DNA of 64,000 nucleotides, from the IMG/VR virus record IMGVR_UViG_3300043570_001980, positions 62,001-126,000 of that record. One strand, 5' to 3'. The notes beneath the pieces were generated by a model that was given only the letters and a program-made list of their open reading frames with translations, made no database searches and was not told where the DNA came from. The first letter of the stretch is position 1, and every line of letters starts with the position of its first letter. Position numbers and translations under genes: made by a program. Source of the DNA: a virus. Shown in pieces: positions 42,229-50,930 of this stretch.

Positions 42229-44101
42229 TGTTTACTTACTACAGCCCGCACATGGAAATGTGTTTGGCGGAACCGAAGGGTATTGGTTGCCGTATTCTGT
42301 AGGATGCCTTTGGAGTTTTGCTGTACAAAACCCGGTGATTAAAGATAACTTTGCACTTAAAGAGTTGGTCTTTAAAAGAATGTCAATTGACGAAACAATT
42401 AAAAACTTTGATAATCCATCCGTGGCAGCATTTAGTTGTTATGTCTGGAATTACGAATATTGTAAAAAACTAGCCGAGGCTATTAAAGAAAAATGGCCCA
42501 AGTGTCTTATTGTATTTGGTGGACCACAAGTTACTAAATTACCCTATGAAAAATCTTTCTTTAAGAAACATCCATATGTTGATACAATTGTCAATGGTGA
42601 AGGTGAGCCGGCATTTTTAGATATACTATTATCATTATATCATAATAAACCAATTAAAAAAGTTAGTACGTTTGCTAGAATGGCCAACTTAGAGTACCCA
42701 AGCCCATACACATCGGGTGTGTTTGATAAAATAGTCAAGGATAATCCTGAGTATTACTGGCAAGGAGTATTAGAAACCAACCGTGGATGCCCGTATTCAT
42801 GTACTTTTTGTGATTGGGGTAGCTTAACATACAGCAAGGTTCTTAAATTTGCAGAAGATCGGGTACTAGACGAGCTTACTTGGATGGCTAACAATCGTGT
42901 TGCATATTTGTTTATTGCTGATGCAAATTTTGGCATGCTCTATGAAAGAGATAAAAAGTTTGCACAACACATCCATCAATTACAAAACACAAAGGGATTT
43001 CCGCATGTTGTTATTGCCCAATGGGCTAAAAATGCAAAACAAAAAATTATAGAAATTGCAAAAATATTTTTTAGTAATGATAAAAATAGAGGATTTACTG
43101 TCAGTGTGCAAAGCATGAACGACCAAGTTCTCGATGCTATCAAAAGAAAGAATATGGAAATCAGCGATCTTAAAGAAATGCTAGAAGAATGTTTTAAAAA
43201 TGGTATTCCAGCATACACTGAAATGATCCTCGGACTACCCTATGAGACCTATGAAACTTGGAAACAAAATCATGGGCTGATACTCGAGGCCGGGCAACAC
43301 AACAGCCTGGATGTTTGGCTTGCACAATTATTAGAAAACTCAGAACTCAACAGCTATGAGCAACGGACTCTGCACCAGATTGAAAGTATTGCTGTTCCAA
43401 AGTTTGTAACTGGTGCATTAGTTAATGAGGGTGATGATATTATGGAAAAAGAAGTAGTAGTCAAAGCCACAAAGTACATGCCCCTTGAGGATTTTGTTAA
43501 GAGTTATTTGTTTAGTTATATTATAATGACTTATCACTATAGTGGCATCACGCATATTCTAAGTAGGTTCCTAAGAAAACATAAAAATATCAGTTACTAC
43601 GATTTCTATTCTCAAATTGAAAATAAAATTGTTAACGGTCCTAGTACTAGTTTACTGACTCAAGAATACTATAGAATGAAGAATTTTATTGTTTCTTTTT
43701 TAGAAAGTGGCGAAAGTATTATTCCAAACAGGGATGGGCATAGTGCGCTTTGGACCAGTATCCACATATTGTTTGATAATGTTGATTTGACGCTTGAAGA
43801 AATTTATCAAATTATTAACAACGAATTTTGCGAGTTGGATCCTGAAATTTATAAAGAAGTAATGTTGTTGCAATCTGATTATCTACATCATTATGAAGGT
43901 AGTTACCCGTATACTGTTGACTATCAATACAACATTTACGATTATGTGTTCAACAACTCTGACGAATTAAACGTTCCAAACACACTTGAAATTTCGTATC
44001 CATTTAAGCATAAAAACAAACAGGACTTCTTTGAACAATTATATTTTGGTCGACGAGCATCAGTATCAAAAAACAGAATTAACAAAATTGACAATGTTTG
44101 A
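42221..44101 (+). CDS. B12-binding-domain radical SAM protein
   Basis: 626 residues. N-terminal 140: B12-domain-like Rossmann half (FSCYVWNYEYCKKLAEAIKE, VFGGPQVTKLP, VNGEGEPAF). Radical SAM core with TNRGCPYSCTFCDWG (C190, C194, C197), FIADANFGM and YTEMILGLPYETYETW. C-terminal about 250 residues helical and unassigned. Domain order fits the BchE/P-methylase-type class that methylates or rearranges unreactive carbons. Overlaps both neighbours. Within the sugar island it may alter a sugar or lipid, which is a guess. Confidence 0.75.
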   Translation: MHNVYLLQPAHGNVFGGTEGYWLPYSVGCLWSFAVQNPVIKDNFALKELVFKRMSIDETIKNFDNPSVAAFSCYVWNYEYCKKLAEAIKEKWPKCLIVFGGPQVTKLPYEKSFFKKHPYVDTIVNGEGEPAFLDILLSLYHNKPIKKVSTFARMANLEYPSPYTSGVFDKIVKDNPEYYWQGVLETNRGCPYSCTFCDWGSLTYSKVLKFAEDRVLDELTWMANNRVAYLFIADANFGMLYERDKKFAQHIHQLQNTKGFPHVVIAQWAKNAKQKIIEIAKIFFSNDKNRGFTVSVQSMNDQVLDAIKRKNMEISDLKEMLEECFKNGIPAYTEMILGLPYETYETWKQNHGLILEAGQHNSLDVWLAQLLENSELNSYEQRTLHQIESIAVPKFVTGALVNEGDDIMEKEVVVKATKYMPLEDFVKSYLFSYIIMTYHYSGITHILSRFLRKHKNISYYDFYSQIENKIVNGPSTSLLTQEYYRMKNFIVSFLESGESIIPNRDGHSALWTSIHILFDNVDLTLEEIYQIINNEFCELDPEIYKEVMLLQSDYLHHYEGSYPYTVDYQYNIYDYVFNNSDELNVPNTLEISYPFKHKNKQDFFEQLYFGRRASVSKNRINKIDNV

Positions 44102-44690
44102 CAAAATATTAAAATTTGAACAAGCTCTAGCAGAGTTTACCGGTGCGCCATATGCAATCATGACTGATTGTTGTACGCATGCTATTGAACTGTGTTTGCG
44201 ATACGATCAAGTCAAGGAGTGCAAGTTTACTCCTTATACCTATTTGAGTATTCCAATGACCATGCACAAGTTAGGTATCAAATACGAGTACCTTGATCAT
44301 GCCTGGCAACGCTGGGTCGGCGAATACCCTTTTGTAGGCACACGCATTTGGGATTCAGCACGTAGACTCGAACAAGATATGTATCGTCCGGACACATTGA
44401 CCTGCCTGAGCTTTGGGCATGGCAAACCACTTCACATTGGTCGTGGTGGTGCTATCTTGCTGGATGATGTCGAAGCCTACAATATCATGCTGGCTCAACG
44501 CTACGACGGCAGAGACTTAGCTATCAAGCCATGGGAATCACAGCAGGTGTTCAAGGTGGGTTATCATTACAAGCCCACCATAGAAGAAGCAGAAATTGGT
44601 TTGGACCTGCTCAACGTAATCAAGGTTAATAGGCCGCAACCCGTGTATGTTGATTATCCAGACTGTAGACAAATAACCATTGAGGATTAA
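44094..44690 (+). CDS. short DegT/DnrJ/EryC1-type aminotransferase-like protein
   Basis: 198 residues from ATG 44094 (overlaps the upstream stop). FTGAPYAIMTDCCTHAIELC, TPYTYLSIPMTMHKLG, IWDSARRLEQDMY and LSFGHGKPLHIGRGGAILLD follow the PLP-enzyme order, with Lys in the FGHGK segment at the expected Schiff-base position. DegT enzymes have about 370 residues; here the C-terminal small domain is missing. Either a compact active form or a truncated remnant. Sugar aminotransferase role suggested by neighbours. Confidence 0.65.
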   Translation: MFDKILKFEQALAEFTGAPYAIMTDCCTHAIELCLRYDQVKECKFTPYTYLSIPMTMHKLGIKYEYLDHAWQRWVGEYPFVGTRIWDSARRLEQDMYRPDTLTCLSFGHGKPLHIGRGGAILLDDVEAYNIMLAQRYDGRDLAIKPWESQQVFKVGYHYKPTIEEAEIGLDLLNVIKVNRPQPVYVDYPDCRQITIED

Positions 44691-44693
44691 AAA

Positions 44694-45233
44694 ATGTTTG
44701 TACAAAAAATTAAACTAGACTATAATTTTGGTATTTTTCTAAATGCCGACTATACCACACACGAAGATACCTGTATCAAACATCAGGTGACCGAAATGGC
44801 TGACATCTATGCATCCTATGGTGGATTGCCAAAAAGTTACTGTTATGAAAATACTAAAATTAATCAACTTTGGTGGACTCCGGATCAGATAGACTTTATA
44901 GAAATTGGTCAACAGTTAGGTATGGAAATTGTCACTATGTCAAGTATTAGACAACAACCTGGCTGTATAACCACCTTGCACAAAGATACATTCTACCAAA
45001 TTAAAAAACGATTTCCTGAACGTACTGAACTAAAAGTCAGAGCCAATGTCTATTTGGAAGATTACAAATTTGGGCAAATGATTCAATACATTTCCCCGGA
45101 CAATACTTTTGAAACCAGTGTTGGTTGGAAACAGGGCGAGGGCTGGATGTGGGATAGTGATATCCAACATCTAAGCTGTAATGCAGGCATGGAAGACAAA
45201 TATACTCTCCAAATTTCAGGCTTTAGGATTTGA
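44694..45233 (+). CDS. 2OG/Fe(II) dioxygenase-like protein (paralogue-type of 1017-1679)
   Basis: 179 residues. TTLHKDTFYQIKKRFPERTE (HxD) and WMWDSDIQHLSCNAGMEDKY followed by TLQISGF: HxD...H...(x)...T-x-Q-x-S/T-G as in 1017-1679 (IPHSTANAG...VTFQLTG). The Arg expected for 2OG binding is replaced by Lys or Tyr near the end here. Ribosome site weak (AAAAA). Function unknown; two such genes suggest related substrates. Confidence 0.45.
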   Translation: MFVQKIKLDYNFGIFLNADYTTHEDTCIKHQVTEMADIYASYGGLPKSYCYENTKINQLWWTPDQIDFIEIGQQLGMEIVTMSSIRQQPGCITTLHKDTFYQIKKRFPERTELKVRANVYLEDYKFGQMIQYISPDNTFETSVGWKQGEGWMWDSDIQHLSCNAGMEDKYTLQISGFRI

Positions 45234-45261
45234 CTTTTTTAAATAAATCTGTTAAACTTAA

Positions 45262-45267
45262 TAAATA
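45262..45267 (+). promoter_or_regulatory. candidate late promoter (AATAAATAT) of folE
   Basis: ATAAATA in the 96-base gap before folE, just upstream of the hairpin at 45271-45290. Leader of about 57 bases would end in AAGGAAGG. Confidence 0.4.
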
Positions 45268-45270
45268 TTC

Positions 45271-45290
45271 TTGCTACACAAAGGTAGCAA
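45271..45290 (+). promoter_or_regulatory. 5' stem-loop ahead of folE
   Basis: TTGCTAC-ACAAAG-GTAGCAA: perfect 7-bp stem with a 6-base loop, 3 bases after a TAAATA element (45262-45267), so it would lie at or near the 5' end of the mRNA. The ahpC leader has the same geometry and nearly the same loop (ACAAAC). Confidence 0.55.
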
Positions 45291-45329
45291 ATATCAAAAT
45301 TTAAAATCCGCGTAAGGAAGGATATCAAT

Positions 45330-46013
45330 ATGTCATACAACAAAACAAAATGCGACCCTGAATTGGGTCTACTAGTACACAAACACTTGGTCAAGTGTGG
45401 TGTAGAAACTCCTACATTTCAACATGCAGTTGATCGTAAAGATAAAATTGAGTTAATCGAAAAAGACTTTAAACATATCATGGAAGTGTTGGGTTTAGAC
45501 CTTAGTGATGATAGTCTAATGGATACACCAAAGCGTGTGGCCAAGATGTATGTTAATGAAATCTTCTGGGGTCTTGACTATGAAGCGTTTCCAAAATGTA
45601 CTACAGTTGACAACAAGATGAAATACGATGAAATGGTTATTGAACGTAATGTCAACGTACAAAGCAATTGCGAACATCACTTTGTTGTGATTGATGGTGT
45701 AGCAACTGTGGGTTACATTCCCAAACAAAAAGTCTTGGGCTTATCTAAGATCAATCGTGTTGTTGAATACTTTAGCAAACGTCCACAAATTCAAGAGCGT
45801 CTGACAGAACAGGTATATCATGCTCTACAATACATTCTTGACACTGATGATATTGCGGTGGTAGTCGATGCTCAACACTATTGTGTAAAGAGTCGCGGCG
45901 TAGAGGACACAGGATCGTCAACAGTTACTAGCAAACTTGGCGGAGTATTCAAGAGTGATCCATCAGTTCGTAACGAGTTTATGAATATTGTTAATGCGTG
46001 TAAAAGAAATTAA
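45330..46013 (+). CDS. folE: GTP cyclohydrolase I
   Basis: 227 residues, first step of 7-deazaguanine (and folate) synthesis: GTP to dihydroneopterin triphosphate. SNCEHHFVVIDGVATVGYIP (C114, H117 zinc ligands), LGLSKINRVVEYFSKRPQIQ, and AQHYCVKSRGVEDTGSSTVT with the second Cys are all classic. N-terminal 45 residues are an added segment. Preceded by ribosome site AAGGAAGG, a 7-bp hairpin and a late-promoter-like element. QueD is the second gene downstream. Expected decamer in the cytoplasm. Confidence 0.93.
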   Translation: MSYNKTKCDPELGLLVHKHLVKCGVETPTFQHAVDRKDKIELIEKDFKHIMEVLGLDLSDDSLMDTPKRVAKMYVNEIFWGLDYEAFPKCTTVDNKMKYDEMVIERNVNVQSNCEHHFVVIDGVATVGYIPKQKVLGLSKINRVVEYFSKRPQIQERLTEQVYHALQYILDTDDIAVVVDAQHYCVKSRGVEDTGSSTVTSKLGGVFKSDPSVRNEFMNIVNACKRN

Positions 46014-46016
46014 TAT

Positions 46017-46709
46017 ATGAATAACGTAAACGAATACAATGTATCCAAATTTAAAGAAGAGTTTCTGAATACAGATTTATACCGGACTCTCGAAAAAGAC
46101 TTTGACCATTTAGTCTGGACCAAACACTGGCCGTATCAAAAACATGCAAGTACTCCTAGACAAATGTGGGGAGATCGGCTACGAGAGACTTATTTTTCTC
46201 TAACACCTTTTTATTATCTAAAACCATTGTTGGAAAAATCTCCGGACACAATATATGATATAGGATGTGGCTGGAATATTTTTAAAAAATATATACCTAA
46301 TATTGTTGGTGTAGATTTCAATGATGACTATCGAGACATTGATGATCAATTTGATGATGAATATGTTAAAAATCATCAACAATATTTTGAATCAGTATTT
46401 TCAATTTGTGCCTTGCATTTTTGTTCATTAACTAAATTTGAGAATCAAATACAACAATTTGTTTCAATGATCAAACCTGGCGGGCGAGGATATCTGGCAT
46501 TAAATTTTCAAAGATTCACTGACTTTACAAGTGAAACTGATTTAATTAAACTTTTTAACACAGCAAAGCCCAACGGTGCAATGTACAATCAGTTTATCCG
46601 TGATGCGTTATCAAATATAGATTGTAATTATTTGATTGTGGACGTTGACATTAGCACTCACAATGAACAAATGGACGGAAATATTCGTATTGTGGTAGAA
46701 GCCAAGTAG
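46017..46709 (+). CDS. class I SAM methyltransferase-like protein
   Basis: 230 residues. TIYDIGCGWNIFKKYIPNIV gives motif I (DIGCG) then VGVDFNDD (motif II Asp); SVFSICALHFCSLTKFENQI and FVSMIKPGGRGYLALNF provide motif IV and the post-motif K-P-G-G turn. Low GC, like several genes here. Acceptor unknown. Sits between folE and queD but no obvious role in that pathway. Confidence 0.65.
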   Translation: MNNVNEYNVSKFKEEFLNTDLYRTLEKDFDHLVWTKHWPYQKHASTPRQMWGDRLRETYFSLTPFYYLKPLLEKSPDTIYDIGCGWNIFKKYIPNIVGVDFNDDYRDIDDQFDDEYVKNHQQYFESVFSICALHFCSLTKFENQIQQFVSMIKPGGRGYLALNFQRFTDFTSETDLIKLFNTAKPNGAMYNQFIRDALSNIDCNYLIVDVDISTHNEQMDGNIRIVVEAK

Positions 46710-46743
46710 TCAAGCTTCAGCGGTCTTTAGAGCATCATCCCGC

Positions 46744-46772
46744 TATACAAATTCTGCTGTCTATGCTATAAT
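46744..46772 (+). promoter_or_regulatory. possible promoter of queD
   Basis: TATAAT at 46767-46772 in the 81-base gap before queD; the -35 at 17 bases (TATACA, 46744-46749) is poor. Leader ends ATAGGAGAAAAGC. An inverted CTATG/CATAG pair flanks the -10. Confidence 0.4.
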
Positions 46773-46790
46773 TTAACATAGGAGAAAAGC

Positions 46791-47324
46791 ATGTCAGACA
46801 ATTTTAACGCAGTAGTCGAGCAAAAGTATCGTCCGGTGACCTACAAGTTTACCAGTACCAAAGAGTACATTGATGCATTTCCGTGTGCCTACCGACAGTG
46901 GAGAGCCGACAGTCATTGTAACTTGAATCATGGTTACTCGTTTAGTATGAAGTTTTACTTTGGTACCAACCACCTTGACGTCCGCAACTGGGCCGCTGAC
47001 TATGGTGGTCTCAAAGAACTTAAAAAGATTTTAGAAGATCAATTTGATCACACAACCTTGGTCAGTGCCGATGATCCGGAACTAGAATTCTACAAAGAAA
47101 TGGAACGTCGTAAACTGGCCAAGCTCACAATCTTGCCCCGAGTTGGATGTGAATCACTTGCAGACATGCTGTACAAGTATGTGAACGGTGTTTACATTCC
47201 TGACTTTTGGGGAGAGTACGAAGCAAGTCGTTTATGGTGCTACCGAGTGGAAGTGCGTGAAACACAAGCAAACATGGCTTTTAGAGAAGGCCATAGAGAA
47301 TGGAACGAGGATTTATTTGAATGA
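46791..47324 (+). CDS. queD: 6-carboxytetrahydropterin synthase-like (QueD)
   Basis: 177 residues. The phage-type QueD pattern is clear: AYRQWRADSHCNLNHGYSFS (His-x-Cys...HGY metal site), NWAADYGGLKELKKILEDQF followed by DHTTLVSADDPELEF, and a late CYRVEVRETQANMA with the Glu-containing active-site strand. Converts dihydroneopterin triphosphate to CPH4 before QueE. AGGAGAAAA ribosome site and a TATAAT box 18 bases upstream. Overlaps the next gene. Confidence 0.82.
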   Translation: MSDNFNAVVEQKYRPVTYKFTSTKEYIDAFPCAYRQWRADSHCNLNHGYSFSMKFYFGTNHLDVRNWAADYGGLKELKKILEDQFDHTTLVSADDPELEFYKEMERRKLAKLTILPRVGCESLADMLYKYVNGVYIPDFWGEYEASRLWCYRVEVRETQANMAFREGHREWNEDLFE

Positions 47325-48163
47325 AATTAATTGAAATACCAGCTTTAATTTTAGAGCCAAAATATGATGTGGCTGTATTATTACCCACACGAGGACGCAC
47401 AACTGCATTGCTCGATAGTCTAAACAGCCTGATTGACCACGCCGATGATGTAAAATCAATACAAATTTTACTGGGCATGGATGATGATGACACAGAGTCT
47501 ATTGAGTGGGCGGCAAAAAATATTTTTAAAGATTTTGACAGTCGAGGTATTTCAACGTCAATATTGGAATTTAAACCGGTTGGCTACACTCGCTTGAATG
47601 AATATGTAACAGCACTGGCTAAAAAAAGCAATGCACGTTGGTTAATGTTCTGGAACGACGATGCACTCATGCAAACACAGGGCTGGGACAGTCGAATAAA
47701 AGAGCACACCGGTAAGTTTCGTGTGTTGAGAATGCCCACACACAATGAACACCCTTATGCTGTATTTCCAATTGTGCCAAGAGATTGGTTAATGTTATTT
47801 GATTATCTAAGCGCACATCAACTTTCCGACGCATGGATTAGTCAGATTGCCTATATATTGAATATCATGGAAACTATTTCCGTTGATGTACTACACGATC
47901 GACACGACCTAACCGGTAATAATAACGACGAAACTTTTCAGAATAGAATTATGTACGAGGGTCGGCCTGAAGATCCTAGAGACTTTAATCACTTTGACCA
48001 TCGACGTCAACGCTTTTTAGATGCTAGTCGAATTGCTTGGTTTATGCATGCTCGAGGTGAAGATGTTAGTTGGTTTATGAATGTACTGGCAAACAAACAA
48101 GACCCGTGGGTTAGAATGCTTGATGAGTTTGACCCAAATAAACAAATGGCAAAATTTAATTAA
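47321..48163 (+). CDS. glycosyltransferase family 2-like protein
   Basis: 280 residues. YDVAVLLPTRGRTTALLDSL is the GT-A entry strand (LPTRGR), ILLGMDDDDTESI and RWLMFWNDDALMQTQGWDSR supply acidic nucleotide-sugar sites. Downstream MYEGRPEDPRDFNHFDHRRQ could hold acceptor residues. Overlaps queD by 4. Likely retains inverting GT2 chemistry; acceptor unknown. Confidence 0.65.
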   Translation: MKLIEIPALILEPKYDVAVLLPTRGRTTALLDSLNSLIDHADDVKSIQILLGMDDDDTESIEWAAKNIFKDFDSRGISTSILEFKPVGYTRLNEYVTALAKKSNARWLMFWNDDALMQTQGWDSRIKEHTGKFRVLRMPTHNEHPYAVFPIVPRDWLMLFDYLSAHQLSDAWISQIAYILNIMETISVDVLHDRHDLTGNNNDETFQNRIMYEGRPEDPRDFNHFDHRRQRFLDASRIAWFMHARGEDVSWFMNVLANKQDPWVRMLDEFDPNKQMAKFN

Positions 48164-48165
48164 TT

Positions 48166-48936
48166 ATGGACTTACAAAAAAGAATTCTTGACTACTGGAA
48201 CACACAACCATGTAATGTTGGGCACAGTAGTGCTACCATTGGCTCTGAACAGTACTTTGACGAAGTAACAAGCAAACGATATCGTGCTGAACCACACATC
48301 CTTGATTTTGCTGGATTTCACAGTTGGCGAGGTAAACGTGTATTAGAAATTGGATGTGGTATTGGCACGGATGCTGAACAGTTTGCTCGTCACGGTGCCG
48401 AATACGTGGGCATTGATTTGTCAGATGCCAGTTTAGATTTGTGCAAGCAAAGATTCAATGTCTATGACCTCGAAGGTGAGTTTTACAATATTGACATCAC
48501 TGACCGCAAAGTGTTAGACTTAGGACAATTTGATTTGGTCTACAGCTACGGAGTCCTGCATCATTACCCAGGCATGCAAGATCATATTAAAACTGTTGCC
48601 AGTTTGTTAACACCCGACGGCGAGTTTAGATTTATGGTCTATGCCAAAAACTCCTGGAAGTATGCTATGATTCGAAAAGGTCTAGATCAATTTGAAGCTC
48701 AGGCAAATTGTCCTTATGCAGAAGCATATACTTCAGAAGAAATACACGAGTTGCTAAAAGAAGATTTCGATGTGTTACGCTTACGACAAAGTCATTGCTT
48801 TATGTATAATGTAGAAAAATACAAGCAGGGTATTTTTGAACTTGAGCCGTGGTTTGAAGCAATGCCCGAATTAATGAGAGAAGCAGTTAAAGAATATTTA
48901 GGCTGGCATCTTTTGGTAAAAGCAAAGAAGTTATGA
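48166..48936 (+). CDS. class I SAM-dependent methyltransferase
   Basis: 256 residues. RVLEIGCGIGTDAEQFARHG (motif I), YVGIDLSDASLDLCKQRF (motif II), FDLVYSYGVLHHYPGMQDHI (motif IV) and LLTPDGEFRFMVYAKNSWKY are a complete UbiE/BioC-type methyltransferase core. Small-molecule or glycan O/N/C-methylation is likely given the sugar genes around. Overlaps the MazG-like gene by 4 bases. Confidence 0.8.
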   Translation: MDLQKRILDYWNTQPCNVGHSSATIGSEQYFDEVTSKRYRAEPHILDFAGFHSWRGKRVLEIGCGIGTDAEQFARHGAEYVGIDLSDASLDLCKQRFNVYDLEGEFYNIDITDRKVLDLGQFDLVYSYGVLHHYPGMQDHIKTVASLLTPDGEFRFMVYAKNSWKYAMIRKGLDQFEAQANCPYAEAYTSEEIHELLKEDFDVLRLRQSHCFMYNVEKYKQGIFELEPWFEAMPELMREAVKEYLGWHLLVKAKKL

Positions 48937-49211
48937 ACTCAAAAATAAACGAAGTGATGGATATCCTCCAGGAAGAGTGTGCTGAGGTTATACAAATTGT
49001 AAGCAAGATACGTAGATTTGGCATAGATGAAATTCATCTGAAACGTGGAATGTCCAATAGAGAAATGTTGTGCGAAGAAGTAGGCGATGTACTGTGCATG
49101 GTTGAATTGCTTAGAGAACTTAAAATTATTGATGATGCTAGTATACAAGCCGCTGTTCAAAATAAAAGAAAAAAGTTACAGCAGTGGTCAACCATATATG
49201 AAAGCCAGTGA
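48933..49211 (+). CDS. MazG-like nucleotide pyrophosphohydrolase
   Basis: 92 residues. ILQEECAEVIQIVSKIRRFG (EExxE) and MLCEEVGDVLCMVELLRELK (ExxD) supply the metal-binding motifs of single-domain MazG/all-alpha NTP pyrophosphatases. It may cleanse nucleotide pools or lower (p)ppGpp, as proposed for phage MazG. A second MazG-like gene is at 54334. Confidence 0.75.
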   Translation: MNSKINEVMDILQEECAEVIQIVSKIRRFGIDEIHLKRGMSNREMLCEEVGDVLCMVELLRELKIIDDASIQAAVQNKRKKLQQWSTIYESQ

Positions 49212-50046
49212 CATCAAATGGCTTCATGTTGAAGCTAGTTCAAAATGCAATGCTTGGTGTCCGGCTTGTCCCAGAAACAACAATGGATATGGATTGAAGC
49301 CAGGACTGGTTGAACAAGATCTTGAAACTGATCGGTTAGCTGATATTCTAAATCAACTGCCAATGTTGGACGGCATACAATTTTGCGGAAACTACGGTGA
49401 TCCAGTGATAGCTCACAATTTTATTGAATTGATTAAACTTGCTAAACGTCACACTCAAAAAATACAAATACATACCAACGGTAGCTTAAGAACTACTGCA
49501 TGGTGGAAAGATTTAGCAAATTTATTAACTGACATCAATCATGACGTTTGGTTTGGTATAGATGGGCTAAAAGGTGTACACGAAATATATCGGCAAGGCA
49601 CAGACTATAACAAAGTAATTGAAAATGCCAAGGCATTTATATCAGCTGGTGGAACAGCAACATGGCAATTTATACCATATGCACACAACGAACATCAGGT
49701 TAAAGATTGTATACGCACTAGCCAAAAACTAGGATTTAAACATTTTAAATTGGTTAAATTATATCGCAATCGTCAATTGGCCAAAAATTATAGAACTGGA
49801 GAGGAATTTGATCTTTTACCACCGGTGGAATTTCAACATCTGATACGTATGCCAAAAATATCAACTGTGGTTGATCCAAAAAATTGTATACATTTATTGC
49901 CGCCTTCGATGTATCTAGCCGCATCAGGAAAACTGAGTACATGTTGTTTTTTTGCTCCAGTAGAAAAATTTGACAGCATTGACGAATTACTGTATAATAA
50001 ACTAGATCTAACACACAATCAGTGTTTGATATCATGTGGAACATAA
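49198..50046 (+). CDS. radical SAM protein
   Basis: 282 residues from ATG 49198 (overlaps MazG by 14 bases; the earlier in-frame ATG at 49087 lies inside that gene). EASSKCNAWCPACPRNN provides CxxxCxxC; GIQFCGNYGDPVIAHNFIEL and IQIHTNGSLRTTAWW are typical core strands; C-terminal AASGKLSTCCFFAPVEKFDS and HNQCLISCGT add cysteines fitting a SPASM-type auxiliary site. Substrate unknown. Precedes queE by 1 base. Confidence 0.75.
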   Translation: MKASDIKWLHVEASSKCNAWCPACPRNNNGYGLKPGLVEQDLETDRLADILNQLPMLDGIQFCGNYGDPVIAHNFIELIKLAKRHTQKIQIHTNGSLRTTAWWKDLANLLTDINHDVWFGIDGLKGVHEIYRQGTDYNKVIENAKAFISAGGTATWQFIPYAHNEHQVKDCIRTSQKLGFKHFKLVKLYRNRQLAKNYRTGEEFDLLPPVEFQHLIRMPKISTVVDPKNCIHLLPPSMYLAASGKLSTCCFFAPVEKFDSIDELLYNKLDLTHNQCLISCGT

Positions 50047-50047
50047 T

Positions 50048-50929
50048 ATGAAAATAAAAGTAAGCGAACTGTTTTACTCCGCACAAGGTGAAGGACGCTT
50101 TGTTGGTGTACCCAGTGTTTTTTTACGCACATTTGGCTGTAACTTTAAATGTGCAGGATTTGGTATGCCCCCAGGGGAAGTGAGTCATGAAGCCACTGAC
50201 ATTGCGGCAACTCACAAATTGATCCAGCCTTTTAAAAAGTTTGAAGACTTGCCATTGGTCAATACCGGCTGTGACAGTTATGCCAGCTGGCATCCGGACT
50301 TTAAAGACCTAAGTCCAACTATTGATAACAATAAGCTGGTAGATCAAATGTTGGCATTGACACCCAATCACAAATGGGTACAAGACAATGGTAATGATGT
50401 ACATTTGGTTATCACAGGTGGTGAGCCGTTGTTGGGATGGCAACGTGCATATGAAGAATTAATTAGTAACCCAAACATGGGAGATTTGCGTAACATTACA
50501 TTTGAAACCAATGGTACTCAAAAATTGCAACCCAGTTTTAAAGATTTCATGCACGAATGGCAACGAGCTCCATTGGGCGGCAAGAAAGATCGCGAAATTA
50601 CATTTTCAGTCAGTGCCAAGCTCAGTGCCAGCGGTGAGAGTTGGGAGGAAGCAATCTGTCCTGACATTGTTGCCAGCTATCAAGCACTAGGCACAGTATA
50701 TCTCAAATTTGTTGTTGAAACCAACGAACATTTTGCAGAAGTAGAACGTGCAGTTAAAGAATTTAGAGCAGGTGGATTTACCGGTGTTGTTTACGTTATG
50801 CCACAGGGTGGTGTGGTTACTCCTTATGCGCAGAATCGTGTTCGTGTGGCAGACTGGGCATGCAGTCGTGGTTATTACTACAGTCCAAGACTACACGTTG
50901 ACCTATGGGGCAACGGATGGGGGAAATAA
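50048..50929 (+). CDS. queE: 7-carboxy-7-deazaguanine synthase (QueE), phage type
   Basis: 293 residues from ATG 50048. ELFYSAQGEGRFVGVPSVFL and FLRTFGCNFKCAGFGM are typical QueE, as are VITGGEPLLGWQ and FETNGTQKL. The cluster motif is odd: C31 and C35 are in place but the third Cys (C75 in NTGCDSYASWH, equivalent to the CDTxYS of bacterial QueE) is 39 residues later because of an insert. Radical SAM ring contraction of CPH4 to CDG. With FolE, QueD and DpdA this indicates 7-deazaguanine DNA modification. Confidence 0.88.
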   Translation: MKIKVSELFYSAQGEGRFVGVPSVFLRTFGCNFKCAGFGMPPGEVSHEATDIAATHKLIQPFKKFEDLPLVNTGCDSYASWHPDFKDLSPTIDNNKLVDQMLALTPNHKWVQDNGNDVHLVITGGEPLLGWQRAYEELISNPNMGDLRNITFETNGTQKLQPSFKDFMHEWQRAPLGGKKDREITFSVSAKLSASGESWEEAICPDIVASYQALGTVYLKFVVETNEHFAEVERAVKEFRAGGFTGVVYVMPQGGVVTPYAQNRVRVADWACSRGYYYSPRLHVDLWGNGWGK

Positions 50930-50930
50930 A

